This document shows, piece by piece, positions 10,091-18,951 of a stretch of DNA of 34,639 bases; position 1 is the stretch's first letter, and each line of letters starts with the position of its first letter. Both the position numbers and the translations under genes were made by a program. The notes below the pieces were generated by a model. That model was given only the letters and a program-made list of their open reading frames with translations, was not told the origin of the DNA and ran no database searches. The DNA lies in the NCBI GenBank assembly GCA_003137035.1, contig PLEM01000311.1, positions 135 to 34,773 on the forward strand, written 5' to 3'. This stretch comes from Bryobacterales bacterium. GTDB lineage: Bacteria; Acidobacteriota; Terriglobia; Bryobacterales; Bryobacteraceae.

Positions 10091-10613
10091 TCAGAAACTC
10101 CGGGCGCAACGAAAGCCGATGAAGTCGATGCGGAACTTAGGGGGTCCCTGGTTGCGGCTCCAGCAGGCGCCCACGCTTTCGAGGGCGTAGAAGGCCCCGC
10201 CCCGATTCAGGCGGAAATCTCCCGACGACGGCCCCTGGGGATCGACTTGCCGGTCCGCCGGGTATTTGGCACGCCAATCCTGCACCCACTCCCAGACGTT
10301 TCCGCGCATATCGTACAGCCCCCATGCATTGGGCCTCTTCTGGTCCGCCGCCCTCCCATGAGACATTTTCGACGGGCCGATCCGGTCCTTCAAAGTGACT
10401 GGGATTGGCCCCCATCACCGCCTGCCACTGGGCCTGCGTCACCTCGGTCGTCTGCAAGCAGAACCCCTTACTCAGTGTCACGTCGCGGCCTACTCTGAAC
10501 GACCCCGGATCGATCTGGACGAACTTCATGCCCACCGAATTGGTGAACTCCCGCGGCGGCGCCTGTGCCAGCGCGCCCAGCGCCACCATCAGCGGCACGA
10601 ATCCCTTGCGCAA
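10091..10613 (-). pseudogene. Formylglycine-generating-enzyme/sulfatase-modifying-factor domain protein with internal deletion and frame change
   Basis: N-terminal part (10613->): REFTNSVGMKFVQIDPGSFRVG...[32 protein letters not shown]; then a different frame: [22 protein letters not shown]...RLNRGGAF...[12 protein letters not shown]. The expected RLPTEAEWEYAARAG middle section is missing. Confidence 0.85.
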
Positions 10614-10841
10614 CTAGCCCCCGTAAGGGCAGCGCCCGGAACCGCACGAGGAACCCGGCGCACCGCACGGAGCGGGCGGCTCGGCGTTGGATGACGTGCG
10701 GCTGGCGATGCTGGAAAGCCGTCGCTCGACTCCGGCCGACTGGCACTTCGGGCAAGCCACTCCCGCGTCGGCATCCTGCATGCGCCGCAACTGCTCGAAG
10801 GTGGCGCCGCAACTCGAGCATCGGTATTCGTAAAGAGGCAT
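10614..10841 (-). CDS. FmdB-family zinc ribbon protein
   Basis: MPLYEYRCSSCGATFEQLRRMQDADAGVACPKCQSAGVERRLS. Confidence 0.88.
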   Translation of the reverse strand: MPLYEYRCSSCGATFEQLRRMQDADAGVACPKCQSAGVERRLSSIASRTSSNAEPPAPCGAPGSSCGSGRCPYGG

Positions 10842-10903
10842 ATCTAGTCTTCAGTTTACCTGTTTGCCGGGAAGGAAAACCCGTGACAGCGCCAGAGAGA
10901 CTC

Positions 10904-10988
10904 GGAGGGCGGGTTTCAACCCGCGTGGGGCTTGAGCCCCGCCGCGCTTCGGGTCTGAAGCCCCGCGCGGACTCGAAGTCCGCCCTCC
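10904..10988. repeat. Composite palindromic repeat (several hairpins in tandem); half of it recurs inverted at 15161-15202
   Basis: GGAGGGCGGGTTTCAACCCGCGTGGGGCTTGAGCCCCGCCGCG...GCGGACTCGAAGTCCGCCCTCC. Confidence 0.75.
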
Positions 10989-11008
10989 CGCGGGTTTTCG
11001 GGCGCCCT

Positions 11009-11539
11009 TCAGCGGACGCGGTGCATCTTCTCGGCGTTTTCGAACGCATCCGGGTCGGCGGCGTGGAGCGAAAGAAGCTTCTGCAAGTCGGCGGTGGCTG
11101 CTGTCAGGATCACCTGCTTGTCCACCTCGACATACGGGAAGCCTGTCTCGCGGGCCTTCTGCTCGAGCCACTTGGAATTCATCATCTGAACCTGGAGTTC
11201 GTCCCCGGTAACCGAGACCTTGGCGAACAGATGGCCAGGAATAGAGAGCGAGGGCTGATTCTTGGACGTCAGATCGAGGAAGTAGCGATCCCCGAGGCGA
11301 ACCAGCCGCATTTCAATGGCTTCGCTGTCCTTATCGGTGGGACAGGTTGCCACGTAGACGTCGCCGTCCTTGCGAACGGCCCAGATGTCTTTGGCCTCGT
11401 CGTCGGTCCACTTGCCCTCGAGTTGTGGGTTCGTGGCCAGGTCTTTGTCCGTGTACAGCGGGTGGACGGAGAGGGTCACGCCGCAGCCGGTTGCGAGCGC
11501 GGCTGCCGCCAGGGTTGCGATCGTCAAAATGCGTTTCAT
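11009..11539 (-). CDS. Putative lipoprotein, paralogue A
   Basis: MKRILTIATLAAAALATGCGVTLSVHPLYTDKDLATNPQLEGKW: lipobox LATGC; paralogous to the next gene. Confidence 0.78.
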   Translation of the reverse strand: MKRILTIATLAAAALATGCGVTLSVHPLYTDKDLATNPQLEGKWTDDEAKDIWAVRKDGDVYVATCPTDKDSEAIEMRLVRLGDRYFLDLTSKNQPSLSIPGHLFAKVSVTGDELQVQMMNSKWLEQKARETGFPYVEVDKQVILTAATADLQKLLSLHAADPDAFENAEKMHRVR

Positions 11540-11606
11540 GAGTTCCTCCTCACAGAGGAACAGCGACACTGGCGCGCGAAAATTGCAGTCCGGCGAGAAA
11601 GCTTTT

Positions 11607-12152
11607 TCAGGGCGTGGATGGCACCCGGTGGAACTTGCCGACGTCGCTATCGAATGCTTTCGGCTCGCTAGCGCAGAGGGTGACGAATTTTCGCAGCTCC
11701 AGGGTGGGCGCGGTCAGGATCATCTGCTCGTCCTCCATCTCCAGGTGCGGGAAGCTGGCTTCGCGGATTTTCTGCTTGAACCAGTCGGAGTCCAGCGCCT
11801 GAACACGCAGCCCCTCGCCCTCCATCCAGACCTTGACGAAGAGGTGTCCCTGGATGTCCAGGGAAGTTGTGTCCTTGGAGGTGATATCCAGGAAGCGGAG
11901 TTCCCCCAGCCGCACCACGTGAATGCCCACTTTCTCGGGATCGCTGGTGCTTGGGGAGGCGCCCTCGAAGCCGTCGCCAGACTTGCGGATGGTCCAGACC
12001 TCCTCGGCATCGGCGTCCGCCCACTTGCCTTCGAGCGGCACGTCGGTCGCCAGATCTTTGTCGGTGTACAACGGGTGCAAAGCAAGCGTCGGGCCGCAAC
12101 CGGTCATGAGCGCGACCGCCGCGAGCGCCACCACGAGCGAGATGATCTTCAT
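11607..12152 (-). CDS. Putative lipoprotein, paralogue B
   Basis: MKIISLVVALAAVALMTGCGPTLALHPLYTDKDLATDVPLEGKWADADAEEVWTI; shares HPLYTDKDLAT..LEGKW, ILTA and LFxKV segments with 11009-11539. Confidence 0.78.
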   Translation of the reverse strand: MKIISLVVALAAVALMTGCGPTLALHPLYTDKDLATDVPLEGKWADADAEEVWTIRKSGDGFEGASPSTSDPEKVGIHVVRLGELRFLDITSKDTTSLDIQGHLFVKVWMEGEGLRVQALDSDWFKQKIREASFPHLEMEDEQMILTAPTLELRKFVTLCASEPKAFDSDVGKFHRVPSTP

Positions 12153-12199
12153 AGGCTCACTCCATTATTGAGCAAGAGCGCCATGGCCGGGCAGAAATT

Positions 12200-14557
12200 T
12201 TAGCGGCGCCACCAGCGGGCGAGCGCCAGCTTGAGCGGGGCGTAGCGGGCGGCGGCCAGCATCAGCACGAGCCCCACCGCAAGCAGGCCCGCGGGCCACA
12301 TCGCCTGATCCTTAAAGAAGTTCTGCTGGAGCCGCACGATTCCGACCGCCAGGAAGAACAGCCCGCTAGCGAAGAAGTTCTTCATCTGCTTGGGGATGCT
12401 GCCAAAGACGAAGCCGCAGGCGACCAGCGGAAGCAGCAGCTCGAACAGCCGGGCTTCCAGGCGCATGGCGCCGTTGGCGGGCGACTTTTCCCAGCGCGCG
12501 GTGGCCTCCAGGCCCAGCAGCAGCAGCGAGGTCATAACGTGCCCCGGGATCAGAAACCGGAAGGCCTTGGCCACCGCTCGCATCTGCGCCGAGCGAAACC
12601 GCTCGCACAGAGTTTGCAGCGCGAAATAGAGGCCGGCGTTCAGGATGAACAGGTACTCGAGCTGGCCGCGCGTCCATGGGGCCGCCGAGTGCAGCCATTT
12701 CGCATAAGGCTCGTGGAACGTCACGACTCCCGTCAACGCCACGATGGTGAAGACTACCGCGATGGGATAGAAGTACCGCGAGTCGCTGGTGGCGCGCAAC
12801 CGCTCGAGCGCCATGCCCAGCGCGAGGAACAGCAGCGCGCAGGGGATCAGGTAGAAGTAGGGTCTGCCGGGATCGTTGTCGATCCACTCCAGCATGCCCA
12901 GGCGCAGCAGCGTTGCCAGCGCGACGAGTGCCGTCATCACCGCGAACACCAGCGAGAAAACCGAGGCGCGGGTGAATCGCCGCAGCCAGTAGTAGGCAGG
13001 CAGAGAAAGCAGCATGGCCCACCACAACTGGGCGTTGGTGGTGCGCTTGAACGCCGGCAGTTTGGAGAACAGCTCCAGGTTCTCCTTCCCTTGCGTGAAG
13101 CCGGCAAACGCGCCGTACTCGCCCATCGCCACCAGCAGCGCGACCGGCAGCAGGAGGCAGAACGCCAGCAGATAAGCCACCGCAATGCGGTGCTGGTCCG
13201 ACTTCCAGGATCGAATGCCGATCCACAGCGTGGGCAGGGTGGCCGCCGAAACCACCAGCACCACCGCGCTCCCGGAGAGCTGCGCGTACCGGAACAGCAC
13301 CATGAGCGCCGCGCCGACCACCAGAATCCAGGCGCCCAGGTACAGGCTCACCTGCGGGAGCGAGAGGCGGCGCACCTCCATGATCCAGGCGTCCTCGCGC
13401 TCGGTGAGGCGGTCGTAGCCCTTGCGCAGGGCGTCGTACTCGGAGTCCGACAGGATCTGGTCCTGCCGCCAGCCCTCCAGCTCCTGGAGGTGTTGAGCGA
13501 CCTTGCCCCCCATCCGCCGGGAGTAGGAAGCGGGCGCCGCCACCACCGCCTCCCCCGCCAGAAAGCGCTCGAGATCCGCGGCCATCTCCCGCGCCGAGCC
13601 GTAACGGTTCGCGGGGTCTTTCTCGAGCGCCTTCATGCAGACGTTTTGCAGGTCGCCGGGCAGGGAAGGATCGATGCGCCGCGGCAGGACGGGGTCCTCC
13701 TCGCAGATCTTGCGCATCTGCTGCGCGGGCGTGGCGGCGGGAAACGGAAGAGCGCCGGTGAGCAGCTCATACAGAATCGTGCCCAGGGAAAACACATCGC
13801 TGCGGGCATCCAGTGGCGACTCGGCGCGCGCCTGTTCGGGGGAGAAGTAATCGGGCGTGCCCACGACCTCGCCCGGGTGCGTGAGCCGCCCGGCACGATC
13901 CGCGACGTCCAGGGCCAGGCCGAAGTCGAGCAGCTTGGGCTCCAGATCGGGGCCAACCAGGATGTTGCCCGGCTTGAGGTCCCGGTGAATCACCTGGTGT
14001 TGATGGAGGAACTCGACCGCCAGCGCCACCTTGCGCATCAGCTCGGCCTTCTGGCGAAGCGTGAGGGCGCGGGCGGCGTCGGCGAGCGGGGCGCCCTCGA
14101 CGTGCTCCATGACGAAGTGCGGCGGCTCGCCGTCCGGACCGAGGCTGTAAATGCGCGCGATGTTCGGGTGGACCAGCCGCGCCATGGCGCGCGCCTCGTG
14201 CATGAACCGTTCGCGCAGCGCGGGGTTGTCCGCATAGCGCGGGCTCAGCGTTTTAATGGCCACCTTTCTTCCCAGCCGCTCGTCGAGCGCCAGGTAGACT
14301 CGCCCCATGCCGCCCGAGCCGATCTCGCTCAGAATCCTGTAACCGGAGAGCCGCTCGGGCGTGGGAGGCGGCTCGGGAGGTTCGGTCAGGCGGTCGATGT
14401 CGGCCAGCGCTTCGAGCTGCGGGAGCAGATCCTCAGCGAGGTCCGGATGCAGGCGGCAGAAGTTTTCGGGATCGATGGGTTCCTCGCGGGCCTGGCGGTC
14501 GACGTAGTCGGCCAGCGCCGCGGCCAGCAACCGTTCCCGCGCTTCGACGTCCGGCAT
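12200..14557 (-). CDS. Serine/threonine protein kinase with long C-terminal multi-pass membrane region
   Basis: YRILSEIGSGGMGRVYLALDERLGRKVAIKTL...VIHRDLKPGNILVGPDLEPKLLDFGLAL; then many hydrophobic segments (LSLPQVSLYLGAWILVVGAALMVLF...). Confidence 0.93.
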   Translation of the reverse strand: MPDVEARERLLAAALADYVDRQAREEPIDPENFCRLHPDLAEDLLPQLEALADIDRLTEPPEPPPTPERLSGYRILSEIGSGGMGRVYLALDERLGRKVAIKTLSPRYADNPALRERFMHEARAMARLVHPNIARIYSLGPDGEPPHFVMEHVEGAPLADAARALTLRQKAELMRKVALAVEFLHQHQVIHRDLKPGNILVGPDLEPKLLDFGLALDVADRAGRLTHPGEVVGTPDYFSPEQARAESPLDARSDVFSLGTILYELLTGALPFPAATPAQQMRKICEEDPVLPRRIDPSLPGDLQNVCMKALEKDPANRYGSAREMAADLERFLAGEAVVAAPASYSRRMGGKVAQHLQELEGWRQDQILSDSEYDALRKGYDRLTEREDAWIMEVRRLSLPQVSLYLGAWILVVGAALMVLFRYAQLSGSAVVLVVSAATLPTLWIGIRSWKSDQHRIAVAYLLAFCLLLPVALLVAMGEYGAFAGFTQGKENLELFSKLPAFKRTTNAQLWWAMLLSLPAYYWLRRFTRASVFSLVFAVMTALVALATLLRLGMLEWIDNDPGRPYFYLIPCALLFLALGMALERLRATSDSRYFYPIAVVFTIVALTGVVTFHEPYAKWLHSAAPWTRGQLEYLFILNAGLYFALQTLCERFRSAQMRAVAKAFRFLIPGHVMTSLLLLGLEATARWEKSPANGAMRLEARLFELLLPLVACGFVFGSIPKQMKNFFASGLFFLAVGIVRLQQNFFKDQAMWPAGLLAVGLVLMLAAARYAPLKLALARWWRR

Positions 14558-15132
14558 CAGGCTCCCCCGGTGAGTTCGCGGAAGCGCTTCACGGCCCGGT
14601 GCAGCAGGAGCGCGGCCGCCTCGCGCGACTTGCCCATGCGTTCGGCCAGCTCGGCGGTCGAAAGCCCCTCGATTTTCGCCAGCAGGATGGCTTGCCGGTA
14701 GTCCGCCGGCAGAGCGTCGAGCCGTTCGAGCAACCGGGCAACATCCTCCTTTTGCGCCAGCAACCGGCTGGGAGTTTTGGTGTCGGCGGGCTCGGGAACC
14801 TGGGACAAGGGCTCCAGCTCCGCGGCCCGGCGGCGCTCGCGGCCTTCATAGCGCGCCGCATCGACGATCGCGTGATCCGCAATCGAGGAGAGCCAGCTCA
14901 GGAAACTGCCCGGCGCGCGATAGTGGAACTGGCCGATGTCGCGAAACGCCCGCAGCAGAGTCTCCTGGAGAATGTCGTCCACCTCGCGGGAGCCGCGCAG
15001 TTCCTCGCCCAGCTTGTAGTGGATCAGGACGGCCAGGCGGCGGCTGTATTTCCGGAACAGCCCGGAGAAGGCCTCGCGGTCTCCACCCTGGACCTTCTCG
15101 ACCAGGTCGAAGCTCGAAGTGGGCACGCCCAT
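14557..15132 (-). CDS. ECF-type RNA polymerase sigma factor
   Basis: VQGGDREAFSGLFRKYSRRLAVLIHYKLGEELRGSREVDDILQETLLRAFRDIGQFHYRAPGSFLSWLSSIADHAIVDAARYEGRERRR...AELAERMGKSREAAALLLHRAVKRFREL; TGATG overlap with kinase start. Confidence 0.9.
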   Translation of the reverse strand: MGVPTSSFDLVEKVQGGDREAFSGLFRKYSRRLAVLIHYKLGEELRGSREVDDILQETLLRAFRDIGQFHYRAPGSFLSWLSSIADHAIVDAARYEGRERRRAAELEPLSQVPEPADTKTPSRLLAQKEDVARLLERLDALPADYRQAILLAKIEGLSTAELAERMGKSREAAALLLHRAVKRFRELTGGA

Positions 15133-15160
15133 AGCGTTTCGATCCAGTGCGCGACACAAC

Positions 15161-15202
15161 GCGGCGGGGCTCAAGCCCCGCGCGGGTTGAAACCCGCCCT
15201 CC
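15161..15202. repeat. Two-hairpin dispersed repeat, inverted copy of 10904-10945
   Basis: GCGGCGGGGCTCAAGCCCCGCGCGGGTTGAAACCCGCCCTCC; reverse complement matches 10904-10945 with one mismatch by eye. Confidence 0.8.
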
Positions 15203-15261
15203 AGTTCTGTGCGCAACCGGTTCGATCCAGTCTAGCGCGGCCAGTGTTGCATAATGACAAT

Positions 15262-15924
15262 ATGGGTCAGCGCTCGGGGACGTGGATCGCAGTTGCGGCG
15301 CTGGCCGCCGGCTGCCTGAGCGCGCAGGTGATCCGTTTCGATTCGGGCGGGTTGCGGTACCAGTCGCTGAGCAAGCAAGGCGTTACGGTGATGTTTGCCC
15401 AGCTTCCCGCGCACCTGCACGACTTCGCCATCTTGCAGGTCGGCGTCATGAACGGGTCGCAGGAGACCTGCATGGTGCGTCCTGAGGACTTCAGCTTTCG
15501 CCGCGAGGACGGAACCGTGATCTTCGCCGAGCCCGCCCGGACGGTGGTGGATCATCTGATGGAGCACGCCGCCCGCGACGACGTGATCAAGCTGATCTCA
15601 ACGTATGAGATGGGGCTGAGCGGAATCACGCGGTTCCGCTCGACCAACGGATACGAGCAGCGCCGGCAGGCGTTCCTGACCGAGATGGGTTCGAGCAAGT
15701 TCAAAGCCGCCGCCACCGCCTCGGCCATCGCGTTTGTGTCCATGCGGCTGGCGGCGGGAGAATCCACCGACGGCGCGGTGTTCTTTCCGACCGGCGGGAA
15801 ACCGCTGGGTCCGGGCAACCTGAGGGCGCGCGCCGCCGGCCAGCTCTACGAGTTCGAATCGGAGGCGTCTTCGAGCGGCAAGGTGCTGCAACAGCGCCCG
15901 GCGCCCCCCTCGCCGCCGAACTGA
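15262..15924 (+). CDS. Hypothetical secreted protein
   Basis: N-terminus MGQRSGTWIAVAALAAGCLSAQVIRFDSG; long ORF with CATAAT 6 nt upstream. Confidence 0.65.
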   Translation: MGQRSGTWIAVAALAAGCLSAQVIRFDSGGLRYQSLSKQGVTVMFAQLPAHLHDFAILQVGVMNGSQETCMVRPEDFSFRREDGTVIFAEPARTVVDHLMEHAARDDVIKLISTYEMGLSGITRFRSTNGYEQRRQAFLTEMGSSKFKAAATASAIAFVSMRLAAGESTDGAVFFPTGGKPLGPGNLRARAAGQLYEFESEASSSGKVLQQRPAPPSPPN

Positions 15925-15992
15925 GGCCAGCCTCCGGGTGCTAAAATACCGCGTGACGGCGCACAGCGATCGCCGGTTGGCCGCGAGCCTTT

Positions 15993-17933
15993 ATGGCTGT
16001 TCGTCTTAAAACCGCGCTTCGGAAGATCGGGCGCCTCGAGTGGGCGTTCCTCATACTGCTGGCGCTGGCGGTGATCGCCAGGTATGCCTCTCCGGCCGGC
16101 GGCACCGAACTCCTGCTGGCCTTCGCGGCGTTCGTGGCGGGCGTCCTGGTGGCGTTTCGCTGGCTGATCGTAGTCATCCAGAAGGCGATTTGGCGGCTGC
16201 GCTACCGGCTGCTGGTGGCCTACCTGTTCATCGCGGTGGTTCCCATCGCGCTGATCGTGATCCTGGTGTGGTTGGGAGCGGAGAAATTCACCGGGCAGAT
16301 CGCGGCCTACCTGGTGACCTCCGAGATCGAGCGGCGCACCAAGGAGATGTTCGAACCCACGCGCGGCCTGGCCTGGACACCTTCGGAGAGCCGCACCGAG
16401 CGGGCGCGCTGGCTGGGACCGTATTACGGGAGCCGCTTCCCGAGATTTGAGTTGCTGATCCGCGACCAGACGACCTGGCGCTACCCGGAGAATGGCTCGA
16501 TTACGCCGCCTCCTGGAGTATGGCCAGACACCAGCGGCCTGATCCTCAAGGACGGTGCGCTGTACGCCTGGGCGCACGCCATTCACGAGTCGACCGAAGT
16601 CACCATGCTGGCGCCCGTGACCCCGGAAACGCTGGCCAGCCTGGCGCCGGGTCTGGGAGAACTCGCGGTGCGGGACCTGAACACCAAGATGGATGTCGTG
16701 CCGCGGGGCCGGGACCCCGTTCCGCCGCCGGTGAACATGTTCGACCTGGAAGTCTCCTACATCGTGCCGCTGAAGGTGGCGGTGTGGGATGCTCCGGGCC
16801 AGACGCAGAACCCGGCGCTGATCGTGGTGACGCGGTACTCGGCGGTGCTGCAGACGGTGTTTGGCCAGTCGGGCGAGTGGACGCAAGGTTTCGGGGCGGC
16901 GTCCCTGGCGGGCTGGTTGATCTCGTTCTTCGCGGTTCTGTTCCTGGTGGTGGAACTGGTGGCGGTGGTGATCGGCGTCCGGATCACGCGGACCATCACG
17001 CGCGCCGTGCATGGCCTCTATGTCGGCACCCAGCGCGTGCGCGAGGGCGTTTTCTCGCACCGGATCGAGGTGCGGGGCGACGATCAGCTCGCCGAGTTGA
17101 GCGACTCGTTCAATCGCATGACCGAGAACCTGGAGCGCCTGGTGGAGGTGGCCAAGGAGAAGGAGCGGTTGCAGGCGGAGATCGAGATCGCGCGCGAGGT
17201 GCAGAACCAACTCTTCCCCAAGAGCACACCGGTCTCGAAGACGCTGCGGCTCACGGCGGCCTGCACTCCGGCGCGCCTGGTCTCGGGCGACTACTACGAC
17301 TACCTCAATCTCCACGGCCCCGAGATCGCCCTTGCCATCGGAGACGTAGCCGGCAAGGGGATCTCGGCCGCGCTGCTGATGGCGACCGTGCAATCCACCA
17401 TGCGCACGCAGTTGCGTGCCACGAGGGAACCGGCGGCCCCGGGGAGCAACGGCGGGCCATACGCCCCGCTGTCCACGGCCGCGCTGGTGTCCCGGCTGAA
17501 CCAGCAGCTCTTCGCTTACACACCGCCGGAGAAGTTCGCCACCTTCTATTTCGCCATCTACGACGATGAGACCGGCGTGATGAACTACACCAATGCCGGG
17601 CATCTTCCGCCCATCCTGGTGCACAACGGCGTGGCGTCCCGTCTGGAGGTTACTGGAACCGTGGTGGGTGCGTTTTCCTTTTCCGAATACGGAGAGAGCT
17701 CGGTGCGTCTGGAGCCCGGCGATCTGCTGGCCTTCTTCACCGACGGCATCACCGAGCCCGAAAACGAGTTTGGAGAAATGTTCGGCGAGGACCGGCTCAC
17801 CGAAGTTATCGTCAAGAACTCCGAGCGGGACACCGCGGAGATCATCGGGGTGGTGATGGACTCGGTGCGCCAATGGACCGGTTCCCCGGAGCTTCAGGAC
17901 GATATGACGCTGCTGCTGGCGAGGAGGATCTGA
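15993..17933 (+). CDS. Membrane HAMP-containing PP2C/SpoIIE-type phosphatase (RsbU-like)
   Basis: TM helices, HAMP-like RITRTITRAVHGL...VRGDDQLAELSDSFNRMTENLERLVE, then EIEIAREVQNQLFPKSTPV...LVSGDYYDYL...IAIGDVAGKGISAALLMATVQS...NAGHLPPIL. Confidence 0.9.
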   Translation: MAVRLKTALRKIGRLEWAFLILLALAVIARYASPAGGTELLLAFAAFVAGVLVAFRWLIVVIQKAIWRLRYRLLVAYLFIAVVPIALIVILVWLGAEKFTGQIAAYLVTSEIERRTKEMFEPTRGLAWTPSESRTERARWLGPYYGSRFPRFELLIRDQTTWRYPENGSITPPPGVWPDTSGLILKDGALYAWAHAIHESTEVTMLAPVTPETLASLAPGLGELAVRDLNTKMDVVPRGRDPVPPPVNMFDLEVSYIVPLKVAVWDAPGQTQNPALIVVTRYSAVLQTVFGQSGEWTQGFGAASLAGWLISFFAVLFLVVELVAVVIGVRITRTITRAVHGLYVGTQRVREGVFSHRIEVRGDDQLAELSDSFNRMTENLERLVEVAKEKERLQAEIEIAREVQNQLFPKSTPVSKTLRLTAACTPARLVSGDYYDYLNLHGPEIALAIGDVAGKGISAALLMATVQSTMRTQLRATREPAAPGSNGGPYAPLSTAALVSRLNQQLFAYTPPEKFATFYFAIYDDETGVMNYTNAGHLPPILVHNGVASRLEVTGTVVGAFSFSEYGESSVRLEPGDLLAFFTDGITEPENEFGEMFGEDRLTEVIVKNSERDTAEIIGVVMDSVRQWTGSPELQDDMTLLLARRI

Positions 17934-17940
17934 GGCTGCC

Positions 17941-18951
17941 ATGAGCCCGCTGAAACGCCGTTTCCTCTTTCTCGGGCTGGCCATCGCGCTGGCCCTTGCC
18001 ATCGGCACGATCGGGTTTACCTTCATCGAAGGCTATCCGCCTTTCGACGCGTTCTACATGACTCTGATCACCATCACGACGGTGGGCTACAGCGAGATCC
18101 ACGGCCTGAGCCACGCGGGGCGGGTCTTCAACTCGTTTCTGATCGTCTTCGGGGTCACCACGATGTTTTTCGCCATCGGAGCGATGACGCAAACGGTTAT
18201 CGAACTCGAGTTGGGCGAGTTCTTCGGCAGACGGCGGGTCAAACGCATGATCGACAAGCTAGAGAAACACTATATCGTCTGCGGCTTCGGCCGCGTGGGA
18301 CGGAGCGCCGCCGGCGAGTTGCAGCGGGCCGGCGTGCCGCTGGTGGTGGTGGACCGGAGTCCGGAGAGGGTCGAGCAAGCGATCCGCGAGGGCATGCTGG
18401 CGGCTCTGGGGGACTCGACGCAGGACCAGACGCTGGCCGAGCTGGGCGTGAGCCGCGCCAAAGGCCTAATTGCGGCTCTGGCCACCGACGCCGACAACCT
18501 GTTCCTGATTCTTTCGGCCAAGGGGCTGAACCCGGGCCTGAAAGTGGCCGCCCGGGCCAACGACGACCAATCCGAACAGAAGCTGCGGCGGGCGGGCGCC
18601 GATACGGTGTTCGCCCCGTACCGGCACGCGGGCCATCAATTGGCGTTGTCTCTGGTGCGGCCGCACGTGGTCCAGTTCTTGGACGTCGCTTCCCAGGACG
18701 TGGGGCTGGACGTGGGGCTGGAGCAGATGCGGGTGCCCGCGGGAAGCGAACTGGCGGGCAAGTCGCTCAAGCAGGTGCAGTTGCGGCGCGACCTGGGGGT
18801 CATCGTGCTGGCCATCCGCAAGGCCGAGGGGAAAATGCTGTTCAACCCGCCGGCGGACGCGGCGATCGAGGCCGGCGATTTTCTCATCGCGATGGGCGAG
18901 CACGAGGACCTGCGCAAGCTGGAGGCGCTGCTGGCGGAGGTGCACGCATGA
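17941..18951 (+). CDS. Potassium channel protein with RCK/TrkA-N and TrkA-C domains
   Basis: Selectivity filter TITTVGYSE; HYIVCGFGRVGRSAAGELQRAGVPLVVVDRSPE. Confidence 0.92.
   Translation: MSPLKRRFLFLGLAIALALAIGTIGFTFIEGYPPFDAFYMTLITITTVGYSEIHGLSHAGRVFNSFLIVFGVTTMFFAIGAMTQTVIELELGEFFGRRRVKRMIDKLEKHYIVCGFGRVGRSAAGELQRAGVPLVVVDRSPERVEQAIREGMLAALGDSTQDQTLAELGVSRAKGLIAALATDADNLFLILSAKGLNPGLKVAARANDDQSEQKLRRAGADTVFAPYRHAGHQLALSLVRPHVVQFLDVASQDVGLDVGLEQMRVPAGSELAGKSLKQVQLRRDLGVIVLAIRKAEGKMLFNPPADAAIEAGDFLIAMGEHEDLRKLEALLAEVHA

Noticed and set aside
12539-14701. 720-aa plus-strand ORF opposite the kinase
   Set aside because: Antisense shadow of a clear Ser/Thr kinase; composition is not protein-like.
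10904-15202. The 4.2-kb block between inverted repeats as a composite transposon
   Set aside because: No transposase or integrase inside; the short hairpin repeats look like REP-type elements.
15846-18026. 726-aa minus-strand ORF opposite the PP2C phosphatase
   Set aside because: Antisense shadow of a well-supported coding gene.
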